Assembly (NCBI GenBank): GCA_037892935.1
Contig: JAYXKI010000017.1
Span: forward strand, 124,001 to 188,000
Origin: Phlebopus portentosus
Taxonomy: Eukaryota > Basidiomycota > Agaricomycetes > Boletales > Boletinellaceae
DNA length: 64,000 nt
Direction of reading: 5' to 3'
Part shown: positions 45,212 to 55,605 of the stretch, in pieces
Layout: each line of letters starts with the position of its first letter
Position numbering within the stretch: the first letter of the stretch is position 1
The notes under the pieces: generated by a model
Told to the model about the DNA's origin: nothing
Seen by the model: only the letters and a program-made list of their open reading frames with translations
Database searches by the model: none
Made by a program: the position numbers and the translations under genes

Positions 45212-45300
45212 CCCATCTCAATCCGACGCATAGGAGTTTCGAAGCATAACGCGTCGCGTCCAAATTTTCTTCCGCTGTCATCTCTTCTTCATTCTCCAAC

Positions 45301-47595
45301 ATGTTCACTTCCGAAGAAATTGTCGCGCTCTTGGGACCCATCAACTCCGATGACGACTGGAAGGCAGCGGTCGCGAAATTCAAGGCAGACGTCACCTTGG
45401 CCAGGTTGGGAATGGATGAACTAGACCATGGCATCACGACGGTAATTCTGCCGGATAAGACAAAACCGGTCAAATGGATCGCGCCTACAGGTTCGATGAC
45501 GGTTCGGTAGTTGACGAATCCGGTGATGGAATCTTTGATGGATGGGTGGAAGGCAACCACGGTGCGTAAACCGCGCACTCTAATCAAGAATTTTTGTTAA
45601 CGAAATTCGACAGGCACGGAAGGAAGCGTTGGAGCAAGTCCGTCCCAAAGGAACGAAAGAAGTCTGGTCGGAGACGGCGTACTCCAACTACTGCGACACG
45701 GACGCTCTCCTACGGACGCTGTACTACAATTGACGGGAATTTTATGCCAGGATGGAGACCAAACGACAAGCTTTCTTCTGCAGACGCAGGGTTCCATTCC
45801 ATCCAGCCTCGTTCGATTCGACTCGTGGGTTCTTCTTGGGCGATTCGTTCCCTCCAATGTTCCCGAAACCACGCCCTGACATCGAAAAGGCTCTCGAGAA
45901 CGTGAGAATGGAGAGCTCCAAGTTCCAACAAACGGCAAGGTTCACCGGCAACACGGACTACACGTGAGACGAAGCTGTCCGGAGTCACGTAGGTACTTCT
46001 TCTTGTCTATCATCTCCATCTAATCCTTCCTACAGCAAGCGTTCGAATACTGGGAGGATATCGAGCAATGACACCTTCGTGCAGGGCACATCCTTCGCAT
46101 CGACAGGGTGAAATTGAGAACGGTCCGGCTCCTCTAGGAATACTACGGCTATTCCATCCTTTGTCGTCGGCTCTGTCAACTCGTCCATGCTCAGGAATCC
46201 GAAATGCAACAACAACAACAGCAACAACAACGATCCCAACAAGTGCTGTCTGAACCTTCTCAACCTCTTCCTCAACCGCAACAACAACAGCAGCAACAAC
46301 CAATGTTGCCTGAACAATTTCCTCCGCAACAACAACAACAGCAGCAACATCAAATGCTGCCTCAGGACGTTGATAGTCCAATGGAGGTTGATTCCGCTCC
46401 TCTTCAGGTCGAAACTGGCGAAACAATTGAGGACAGAGAGGTCGCGGAACCGGTCGAAACACTCGAAACCGGAGCGGAACGTTTGGAAGGGGCTAGCCGT
46501 TCTACACCCTTAACCTCACTCAAACCTACAATGCTCGAGATTGAGCTTCGCGAGAGTGAAAGACGAGAAGAAGAAGAACGTGCTGCTCAACGTGCCGAAA
46601 TCTCCCGGATGGCTGCCGAAATCAAGGCCAACATGCGACGACGGCTGGATGCAGGGACTCGCCGCGTTCGTGGTGTTCGGCAAGTGGTGGACTCGGATGA
46701 GGAGACTCCTGCGATTCAGGAAAGTCCTGAGAGTCCTCCTCCTGGTCATCGGGGAGAAGATTCCGTTATCATGAGTCCAGGCGACGGCGGAATGGATATT
46801 GGTGATGTGGGAATGGAGGCGAATGTGCCGTTTGAGGCGGACGCAAGCCTTGAAGAGATTCAGGCTCTCAATACCACGAGCAACAACAACAGCAACAACA
46901 ACAACAACAATAGCGGTACTGCTGCTGTTCCACGCGAAACAGTCGAAACGCAAGCGAGACACGTTTCTCCGGCACGACGAGCGTCTTCTCAACCTGAGGC
47001 TGGTCCTTCTAGGATTCCGGCTAATGGTGGTGGTTCTGGAGGTGACGACAACGATAATGACGACGACGACAATGACGACGATGGTGACGAACGATTGGGC
47101 GATGGGTGCGTTCGTCATCGGGTTCCGTGCGACCAGTGCCAGAAGCGTGGCCGTGATTGCGTGGGTCTTCCGCAGAGGACCTGCGCTCCATGCTTGAAGC
47201 AGGCGAAGGGCTGTAGTCTAGCCACAAAGGGCAGGGCTGTAGCCGCAAAGCGTAAGGCAGCTCGGGAGGCGTGTGATCGGGAAGCAAAACGCTGGAAAGT
47301 CACGGCTCTGGCGGCCAGATCGGTGGGTGGTCGCGTCGAGCATGAAGCTCTGCAGCGGGAGGTCGGGGAATCTGAGCTGCAGTTCGTGCTGGCGCGGATG
47401 GATCACCGGGACAAGGTCCTGTCCCGGATGCTGAATGAATTCAGCGTCCTCGTAGCGCAGGCGCACGCAGATCGTCGTCTGCTGCTCAAGTTGGCTGGGG
47501 TGAAGACGGGGGAAGGTGAAGACGAGGAAGAGGAAGATAGAGGGGAAGTGGAGAGGGTTCGTCAGTCGAAGGGGAAAGGTAGGGCTCGGGAATAG
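45301..47595 (+). pseudogene. Element A2 opposite-strand gene: Zn(II)2Cys6 zinc-cluster protein with polyQ and acidic tracts
   Basis: Lies on the strand opposite to gag-pol, between the integrase end and the 3' LTR. It starts MFTSEEIVALLGPINSDDDW. The N-terminal third (to about 46200) is read in pieces, with a TAG at 45508, a one-base insertion near 45590 and later stops. It includes PFHPASFDSTRGFFLGDSFPPMFPK and probably one small intron (about 45989-46034). From 46204 a 463-codon frame is intact: polyQ, QVVDSDEETPAIQESPESPPP, an asparagine tract, an acidic D/N tract, then the cluster CDQC-X6-C-X7-CAPC-X6-C at 47128-47214 (residues 309-337 of that frame), basic residues, a helical stretch and an acidic KGKGRARE end. 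Zinc clusters bind DNA at CGG triplets. The N-terminal part is of unknown function. Confidence 0.8.
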
Positions 47596-48054
47596 AGTAT
47601 AATCATCGCGTATGCTCTATGTCCTGGTCGGACTTTTGTAAAATAGAAAAAGAAAAGGACAAAAGAAAAAGAAAAATAACTTGTACTGTACATAATTGTT
47701 TTTATAGTTAATTTATACAATTTTGTTTCGGTTTTTGTGAATTTTCGTGTGATCGAGCGAGACTGAGTGATGACTAGAAGAATAGATCAAAGAATTCAAG
47801 GAATAGGATGAAAGGAAACTGATACGAAGTGAATTGAGGCGTTTCGCCATTGTTCCGCTGTTTTGAACAGCGAAACCATGCTGAACTGCGTATTAAGTAA
47901 AAGTACACGCGTTAGATCCTATTGTGGATCACGCTAGCAGAGATGAAACTATAGAAGGAGAATTGGAAGATTAGAATTGATCAGAGGAGAGAGAGAGAAT
48001 CGGAAATAAGTAAGGAGCATATATGAAGGGAAATGAATGATTTAATCGGAAAAT
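47596..48054. other. Non-coding gap between the two convergent genes of A2
   Basis: About 460 bp holding the 3' flanks of the plus-strand zinc-cluster gene and of minus-strand pol. No gene seen. Confidence 0.55.
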
Positions 48055-51000
48055 TTAGGACTCATCGTCAGGGAATTTCTCTGGCGAATCTTCTATTTCG
48101 GGTATGTCATCATCTTCGTCCGATCCAATGAGCTTGGTCACCGGAACAGTTAAATGCAAACGCGGGAAGTACGGAACCAGGCGAAACGCTGCTATTTGGA
48201 GTTTCGAAACTGCTCTATTGAGTTCGGCGACGATATACGAACCGCCTTAGGTGCGTTGAACTACCACGTAGGGGCCTAAATAGCGGGGTTTCGTTTTACG
48301 ATTGAGTTCCATCTTGATACGCGTGTTTCGCAAGAGTACGAGGCTTTCTGGCTGAAAGTCGTAGTCCTTGATTCTATGCTTCTCCACCTCGGCGAACTGC
48401 TTCGCGTATGCATGCCTTGCATTCATGACGAGTTTCGCAACGCGATCCAACTCTTCTGGACATTTCTGGAGTTGTTTCGCACGTATTACGATGAGTTCTG
48501 ACGTTGTAATTGGCGAATTGAGCGGCGGTGCTAGGTATGTTGCTTCTGCGAGGTCGAAAGGCAAAACTGCTTCGACTCCATGGGCCATGTAATACGGGGA
48601 CATTCCTATCACTCTGTTGATCATGATTCTTTCTGCCCAAAATACCGAGTCAGCATGATCACTCCAACACTTGTCATTACCATCTACAGCTTTAATCAAG
48701 GCTTCCTGTACGTTGAAATGTCTGCGTTCGACTAATCCATTTGCGCGTGAGTTGTATGACGAAATCCGAATGTGGTTGATGTGATACCGTGTCTTCAAGT
48801 AATCTAGCGCGGCGACGAATGGTGTGCCGTTATCTGTAACGATTTCGGGGCATGCTCCATATCGACACAAAAGGTTCTGAAAGATAAACTGGCCTACGGT
48901 CTTACCAGTTTCTTCTTGAAGAAGTCTAAATTTGGGATACGCGGTTAACGAACAACGCACATGCACGATATACCGGAATCCACTCGATTTCAGCATAACC
49001 TTCGAGTTAATATAGATGCATTGAAACAGAGGGGCTACCTCTGGTACGTTCGGTGGGATAAGAATATTCTTCGTCTGGCGTATCTGGCACTCATGACAGG
49101 TGCGCACAAAATACTTCACGTCCTGTCCTAAGGACGGCCACCAAAATCTCTCCAGCAGTCGCATTCGAGTGCAGAAAATTCCTTTGTGTCCTAGATCGTC
49201 GTGAGCTTGCTTGACTAGGTCCCACCTGCGTTTTGCTTCTATTACGACTTGGTGCCGGCCGTTCCGCGCCTTTCTCCACAGACGGCCTCCCTTCACAAAG
49301 AAGTCAGCTGCGTACCTGATTAGCTTCACATAGCCACTATCGCTAAGATTGTCTGGGCATGTGAGATGCGTGATTAGCTTCGTGACGTCATCTAAGCGGC
49401 TATCCTTCCTTCTCGCGGATTCCGTAGAAGGAAACAGGTTTCCGGTCGCTGTTTCGCTAGGTGTTCCGCTCTGTTGCGCTACTTGGTATGTCGAAACCGG
49501 CTCTTCTATCGCAAATCCGTACGTTTCGTCTACCCAGTCTTCGTACGTTTCATCAGGAGGGGGGTCTTCTTCGGCTGCTCTTCGTCTGGATAATCCATCG
49601 GTACATCGGAAATCGGCTGCTGGGATGTGTCTGAGCTTGAAACTGAAGAGAAGGATACCTGCGATCCATCTGTTAATGGTCACATTGGGCTGCAGGTCGG
49701 GATTGTTGATCATCCCCTTGATGTATGCTGCGTCCATTTCGACTACTAGATTCCGGACTCCGATGAGATACAGTCGCATCGCGTGCAATGCTCGAAATAA
49801 GCCGTATAACTCGATTTTCAGCTGTGAATACGATGCCTGGGTCTGATTCCAGTTAATAGAACCGAAACGATTGATCCTTCGCCTTCCATCCGAGTGCTCT
49901 TGTCCTAAATACCAACCAACTCCAATAATAGATGAGTCTACCACCAATATTACTTCGTTATCCGATGCGTAGTCGATTGCGCACAGCGCGGGGCAAAGAA
50001 TAACGGCTTGCTTTAGTTTGTCCATTGCGTTCTGTTCTTTGTCTGTCTACGCGAAAATCTGGTTCTTCCTTGTCATGCGGTACAACGGGCGAGCGAGTTT
50101 CGAATAATCCCTGACAAAAATTCGAAGGACTCCTACCGTTCCCAGAAATCCTCTGACTTCTGTCAGCGTTCTACATGGCGGCCAATCTCGTATCTTCTGT
50201 ACTTTCGAATCGTCTGGCTCGCGTCCCTGGTACGTCAACTTGTGTCCAACGAATACGGCTGACTCCACACACGGAACCAACTTCTTCCCTGAAAACGTTC
50301 CTCCTATGGCCTTCATTCGCTGCAAAATCCTGTTCACATCGCATATATGCTCATACACGAAATGACGAATCTCGGAGTTTCCCGGTATTGTCTCGTACGA
50401 ACCATCTGGTAGCTCGTATCGCGATTTCGGACCTAAACCGGGCGCATCGTCTGCGAAAGGGTTCGTAACATGCGGAATCTCGTCCTAAAGGATAAAGGCC
50501 ACGTCGTTATGCATAATCTGCAAGGAATTGGTGTATCCCATTGGTAGAACCGTCATTCGAAATGTTCCCAAAGGTGTCTGGAACGTAGTAAGATCTCGAG
50601 ATTGTTCGTCCAGCTTTCTTTGGTCAAATGCCACGAATAAATCCAACTCCGTGTAACAAGCTCGTCCACCACTGCTCTCCGCGATCGTTTCAACATTCGG
50701 TGGTACTGCCGAGTCCTTGACTGTAACCACATTAAGATCCTGCAAGTCGATGATGGATCGCAATGTTTCTTTGTCTTTCTTTACTAAGCAAAACCATCTG
50801 GATTGATACGACGAATTCAACGGTTCAATAACCCCATTGCGAATCTTCTCTCGAATAAGTTCGAGGGCCTTGTCATGAATTCCCGGGGGAATTGGAATGC
50901 TCTTGTGCTGCCACGGTATATGCGGTATCGTGGGGATGCGTATCGGGTCGAAATACGTCGGATCGAGTGTTCCACGTTCGGATTCGGTCCATGCTAATGC

Positions 51001-51494
51001 TTCTTCCTGCAACATAATTAGATTCTTCACTAATAACCTCTCCGCCGGCCACAGAAAGGTATTCTCGTCGATCTTCAGTGCTTCCATCCTTTCGGCGGTT
51101 ACACGACCCGTGGGTTCGAACGGCTTCGGTACAACTGGCATCTCGGGCATCCCTCTCAACGGATCCGGATGCTGCCTTCGAACAATCCTGTACTCTTCTG
51201 GAAGGACTCCTGGGATCGGCCTGACTTTCTGCGCTACTCGTTTGTAAGCCATTACTGCCACGTCTTCTTCTTCTGGGGTTTCTAAAACACATGAACAATA
51301 TGACCATTCTTCTTTGTCAGTAGTATAGCAATTTTTGTTTAATAAATAAGGCAATCGTTGGTTGAAAAGAGATGGGATCATGTGTGAGATAAATTCGAAA
51401 TCATAAGAAAATACCTGAACCGGCAATTGGTTACTACCATTCTCGTCTCGCCGATTTCTCTCAATCAGTTCCTCGACGCTTGCAGAAAACCCTT
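48055..51494 (-). pseudogene. Element A2 RT/RNase H/integrase
   Basis: Entered by -1 frameshift from gag-protease at 51486-51492. RT has LDLFVAFDQRKL, TTFQTPLGTFRMTVLPMGYTNS and the catalytic FADD (50457-50446), an F-X-D-D form that I know from other Agaricomycete gypsy lineages. RNase H has VVDSSIIGVGWYLG. Integrase has a HHCC finger (HDDLGHKG, CHECQIRQ) and VTDNG/GLVERRH (D-X34-E). The frame is broken by TAG at 50485-50487 (CAG in A1) and at 50047-50049 (TGG in A1). The first catalytic Asp is Asn at 49006-49008 (Asp in A1). It ends at a TAA at 48247-48249, after which the frame stays open to 48055 with an acidic tail. Confidence 0.88.
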
Positions 51495-53777
51495 TGGAAG
51501 TGGTCCTCGTGCAATCGTTCGAATTCCGGTGGCCACTTTGCTTTGCTTTCTGCGATCATTCGGGTCTGTTAAGGTGATATGTTGGTCACCTGATGTGTAA
51601 TCCTTCATTTCGCACTCCGTAATAGCGAAAAATGGTCTCCCCAACAAAGCCTGGAAGGGAGCGTTCGGAACGACTTGTACTTGGAGCGAAACGTCAATTC
51701 CGGCTATCGTGAACTTCGCGTTTGAGATCATGCCAATGGTAGATGACCTAGCTGCATCTGCTGTCTCGAGGATCATCCCTTTGTCAGGGGATAGGGGTAT
51801 CTGAAGCTTCTCCCATACGTCTTCGTGGAGCAGACACACTACTGCTCCCTGGTCAAGCACGCATTCGACTTCCAGAGTGTCTTCAATCAATGCGCTAATG
51901 GTCCTGAGAGGCATGGATGCCTCTGCGGTGACGCCTTGTCCACTGAGCGCCAGTATTTCTTCCGTCGAAAGCGTTTCGCTTGTTTCGACTTGTTCCGACG
52001 TGAAACGCCCAACTTGTAACGTAAGTGAATCATCCACGACCTCACCATATTTGACTTCTGCCACGTTGTATCTCTTCACCGTCGTCAACTCCTTCATCTG
52101 TTTCCTAACGTCTGGGGCGATCGAAAGGAGTTCACGTTGACTGATGGTGATAGGGGTATCAAGGGTACGAGTCAGAACATTGGAGACTGCGCTCGAGTCT
52201 TCTATTGGTACGACGTATTTATACTGGGGTTGTGATTTCCTGGTAATGTCGTCCTGCTGCGGTGACTGGAGTGACCTTGTCGAGGGCCGTGCGCCACTCG
52301 GTGGCGCGGGCTGCGGTTTCGCCTGCGCCTTCTTATGAGGCTGAACTCTAGGGATCTCTACACCATCGGGCTTTGTTCTTCGTCCACCAGCTGCCTTCTT
52401 CTTCGCCTCGTTAATCAAAATCTCCAAACGTTCGATGTCGTAGTTTTCCTGCTCGTCCTGATCTTCTTCGTCGTGACTATACGCGTACGCTGGACCAGCT
52501 TGATGGCTATATGCAGGTGTGACCGACTCGACCATCCCTACTGTGTGTGTCGCTGGGGCTTTAGCATGAAAGCTATCGATTCGTTCTTTGAGATTGTTCC
52601 CCGGTAGTGACCTCGTAATGGGACCGCCGTTCGGCAACACAATCCTTCCATCCTGGCTCCTAACGCACTTTCCGGCTTGGATGTACTCGAGAACCTTTGT
52701 ACACGATCGAATATAGTGTCCTGCTTCGCCGCAGAAGTTGCAAACTGGGTTTCGCGGAGTTTCGCTGCGTTCCGCCCCTGGTCGATGCGGAATGTTCCCT
52801 TTGCTCAGGGCGTCGAGCGTAACCTGAAAACTCTTCAATGTATCCATTACCTTGGCCAAATCCACTTCTTCCTTCTTCACGATACTTGTCAAAGCTTCTC
52901 CGGTAGCTGGGGGTGGAAAGTTACTGCCGAAACTGCCCACAATCTTTCCTCCCAGCATGAAATTTGAATGTTCGAGCACGTCCTTAATCTTGTAAGGCGT
53001 AGACGAATCGTGGTCTGGTAGCTTGATCTCGATACGACGAATGAGCGCCTCTCTAAGGTCTCCTGTAATTCCCATCAGGAACATCTCGTCAGCTTGGGAC
53101 TCCAAGATCTTTCCGTTCGTTATAAGATACTTAGAGCGCCTGACGAATTCTCGATGATATTTGCCTAGGTCTTCTCGGTTCTTGATCCCTTTCTTCGCCC
53201 GTTCTACGACCAAATGCTCCAGTTCTCCCTTGGAGTAGCATTTCCCTGCCGTGAGACTCGGGTATAGAGCTATAATCTCTCTCTTCACCGTCTCCACATC
53301 AGGGTTCGGTTCGTTAATCTCGTCGGTAGTCTCCCAAAGTTCCGCGACGTCGGTCTTCGCATAGTACAAGAACTTTCGGACGTGATCTCTATCGTTCCAC
53401 GCGGCCTGTCTTGCGATTTCTGCAACGTCTTCGAAGAACCTAGGGAGTTCCTTTGGTTCTGAGCCGTCAAACGTTGGGGCACGTTTGTCCCCATGCGAGG
53501 GCGGTTGGTACGCTATTGCGGTTTGTCGATTTGTAAGTTGTTGTAATACGTTAGCGTTAGCAGACAGACGAGCTATTATCGCTGCGTTGCTGGCTAAGAT
53601 CTGTTGAGTTCCGGTAGGTAGTTGGTAATTGGTAGGTGGGCTAGCTGGTCTGTTCGGTGAGCCTGGGGTGGAAGCTGGCACGGATGAGAGGTTGGGGAGT
53701 TCTGAATCGGCGATGGTAGATGGGAAATGATCTAGAGAATCGGTGTTGGAAGGAATGGTGCTAACGGATTGTCGCAA
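51465..53777 (-). CDS. Element A2 gag-protease polyprotein
   Basis: 770-codon open frame. It is open upstream of 53777 without an ATG (the codon there is TTG), so the true start or an upstream exon is unresolved. The gag domain is about residues 90-260 (PTFDGSEPKELPRFFEDV). A CCHC knuckle CNFCGEAGHYIRSC is near 345-358 and a charged linker follows. The aspartic protease domain has VECVLDQGAVVCLL and ALLGRPFF near the end. The active site is DQG rather than DSG/DTG, and A1 has the same, so this is a family trait. No stop breaks the frame. Confidence 0.88.
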   Translation of the reverse strand: MRQSVSTIPSNTDSLDHFPSTIADSELPNLSSVPASTPGSPNRPASPPTNYQLPTGTQQILASNAAIIARLSANANVLQQLTNRQTAIAYQPPSHGDKRAPTFDGSEPKELPRFFEDVAEIARQAAWNDRDHVRKFLYYAKTDVAELWETTDEINEPNPDVETVKREIIALYPSLTAGKCYSKGELEHLVVERAKKGIKNREDLGKYHREFVRRSKYLITNGKILESQADEMFLMGITGDLREALIRRIEIKLPDHDSSTPYKIKDVLEHSNFMLGGKIVGSFGSNFPPPATGEALTSIVKKEEVDLAKVMDTLKSFQVTLDALSKGNIPHRPGAERSETPRNPVCNFCGEAGHYIRSCTKVLEYIQAGKCVRSQDGRIVLPNGGPITRSLPGNNLKERIDSFHAKAPATHTVGMVESVTPAYSHQAGPAYAYSHDEEDQDEQENYDIERLEILINEAKKKAAGGRRTKPDGVEIPRVQPHKKAQAKPQPAPPSGARPSTRSLQSPQQDDITRKSQPQYKYVVPIEDSSAVSNVLTRTLDTPITISQRELLSIAPDVRKQMKELTTVKRYNVAEVKYGEVVDDSLTLQVGRFTSEQVETSETLSTEEILALSGQGVTAEASMPLRTISALIEDTLEVECVLDQGAVVCLLHEDVWEKLQIPLSPDKGMILETADAARSSTIGMISNAKFTIAGIDVSLQVQVVPNAPFQALLGRPFFAITECEMKDYTSGDQHITLTDPNDRRKQSKVATGIRTIARGPLPKGFLQASRN
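51486..51492 (-). promoter_or_regulatory. -1 ribosomal frameshift heptamer G GGT TTT
   Basis: In the gag-protease frame the codons read AAG GGT TTT CTG, so GGGTTTT fits X-XXY-YYZ exactly. The gag-protease stop is six codons further on, and the RT frame is the -1 frame. The same heptamer in the same phase is in A1. Confidence 0.7.
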
Positions 53778-53957
53778 GGGTGTTTCGCAGTGTTCCGCGT
53801 TTTCCGCAGCGGAACGTATGTTGCGATTGACAATCCTAGGCCTTCAAGTCGGCGGCAAAACCTGATGTTCTATAGGGACTCGAGCGGATTGGCTACGTGT
53901 AACTCGTCTGCTAGACGAATTTGGCGGGGTATTCGTAATGGTTGGACAGTGAAATCC

Positions 53958-53975
53958 CCCTCACCGGGGGCTCCA
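53958..53975 (-). other. Element A2 primer binding site (candidate)
   Basis: TGGAGCCCCCGGTGA begins two bases after the 5' LTR on the sense strand. TGG pairs with a tRNA CCA end. I could not name the tRNA. Confidence 0.6.
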
Positions 53976-53977
53976 CT

Positions 53978-55605
53978 TGAAACTCCTGTGGACATTCTGA
54001 TGCCGGACAGGGAGTGTATAGTTCGAGGGGCTGCCCTAGAATACCTTCAAACGGTCAGCAGAGAATTACACCCGAGCTAAGGGCACAAAGGAGTGGAGGG
54101 AAATAGGGACAGACAATGGAAGGGCTTGGTGAGAACCGGGGATATGAGGAAAGCGCTCGAGGAGGAATTCCAAGGGTAGGCTTCTCCCGAGATCGACGGT
54201 GGCAGTGCAAAGGCTAAATCGACTCTCTGGCTCAGCTGCAAGCTCTGGACTAAAGCCGACTAACCCAAGGCACAAGAACTAAACTAACTAAGCTACGCTA
54301 GTCGAACCACCAACCTGAACGTGACTAATCGACTGTGCTAACACACTGGCAAGCGACTGCAGCCAATCTCACCCGTAGTTTAAAGTGTCGGAACGCGGCG
54401 TAACGATTCGAAATGTGATACGATGGACGAAGGACAATTGCTGAGTGAGTCGAAATGTGATGCGAGGGATGGAGGTGCGAAACGATGACGGAAGGGGACT
54501 GAGAGAATCTAAGGATATGTGTGGGACGATGAAACCGACCGTTTCCAATCGAAACGATGCGGAATAGCACCGGGCTGGTCTTGAGGAAGCGGAGAGTGGA
54601 AAGTCAAGAGGAAAGGGGTGATATGGTGTCCTTTCCCGATGACAATGGAGAGGAGAAGGTGTTGCGAGACCAAATGCGAGCGGCACGCAGAGTAACTGGG
54701 TTATGAGCGAAACCGGGCGAAACAGATCGAAACACGTGAGGGGGTCTTGTTTCGGGTGAGAGGAGATAGAGAAGCCTTTATACGATAACGGCGAACTATA
54801 CGAACGCACGAACGGCTCTACTGCGAAGAGAGATCACCGATCGACTGTACAGAACACGAAATGTCATATATTAGACTATAGAGACAAGAGAGTCCACTAC
54901 GAACAAGTAGACTAGAGGTCGAGAGGCTTAGAGACGATGTGAGAACTGCAAGCTAAGCTCCCACTAAGCTCCGACTAAGCTGTCCCTCTACTACGAGAGT
55001 CGTGCTATATTTATACTAAACGTCCAAGACTGAGCCTCCCAGCGGTCAGAGAACCTACGTCATAAAGAAAAGGGAACGCATATCGCTATCTACAAAGGAG
55101 AGGAGCGCATAGGAATGGTTTAAGGGACACATAGGTCAAAAGAAACAATACTAAGCATGTCTGGAACGAGAGCATAATGGATTAAAGGGGACGCATATAG
55201 AAAGGTCAGAATATGTGCGGAACCTTCGGAACCAGGTCTCTTTGAGCAGAACGAAGCGGAACTCGGGGAAACGACTCGGAAGGGCTCTGGATAGCCTGAC
55301 AAAGTAAGTCTGCGATGTTTAACAAAGGAGAGGGACTGAGGACGAGGTTGCAGGGTCAAATCTCTTTGTCTGGAATGCGGATCCGAGGTCCGGAGACTTG
55401 TGATCGATGCATGCAAACTCGATGCCGTGATTCTCCCGTCTTGATGGCCGATCAAAGAACGGTGCACGTGCCATCTGGACTATGGCATTCTTGCTAAGTT
55501 CACTCGTTCGAGCGAAACCAGTCGAAACCGAGTGAAACCAGTTGGAACACCGCGGAACTGGTCGTAACGACTCCGTACGTTCCCAAGCTTCAGACTTACT
55601 CTTCA
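53978..55605 (-). repeat. Element A2 5' LTR (1,628 bp)
   Basis: Plus-strand TGAAACTCCTGTGGA to TTACTCTTCA; pairs with 43545-45172. Confidence 0.95.
55005..55015 (-). promoter_or_regulatory. TATA-like box in the A2 5' LTR
   Basis: TATAAATATAG on the sense strand, conserved in the other A2 LTR (44572-44582) and in A1 (near 31990). A second TATAAAG lies about 230 bp downstream, near 54780. Either could drive gag-pol transcription. Confidence 0.5.

Larger units (their letters stand above)
43545..55605 (-). mobile_element. Element A2: full-length family-A Ty3/gypsy element nested in B
   Basis: 12,061 bp with two 1,628-bp LTRs. On the minus strand: 5' LTR, primer binding site, gag-protease (53777-51465), -1 frameshift, RT/RNase H/integrase (to 48247), then an opposite-strand gene (45301-47595) and the 3' LTR. 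About 20 differences seen in the first 700 bp of the LTR pair are all transitions and mostly in CpG; no length change is seen. Pol has two TAG stops and a changed integrase Asp, so this copy is inactive. Confidence 0.95.

Noticed and set aside
46010..47118. Minus-strand frames (46462-46010, 47118-46516) in the zinc-cluster gene
   Set aside because: They are valine- or serine-rich reflections of CAA, AAC and GAY repeats of the plus-strand gene, which has the cysteine motif conserved in both copies.
51282..51414. A 133-nt AT-rich GT-AG intron in the A2 RT frame
   Set aside because: 133 is not a multiple of three and splicing would break the RT frame, while the unspliced frame is open in A2 and in the matching part of A1.
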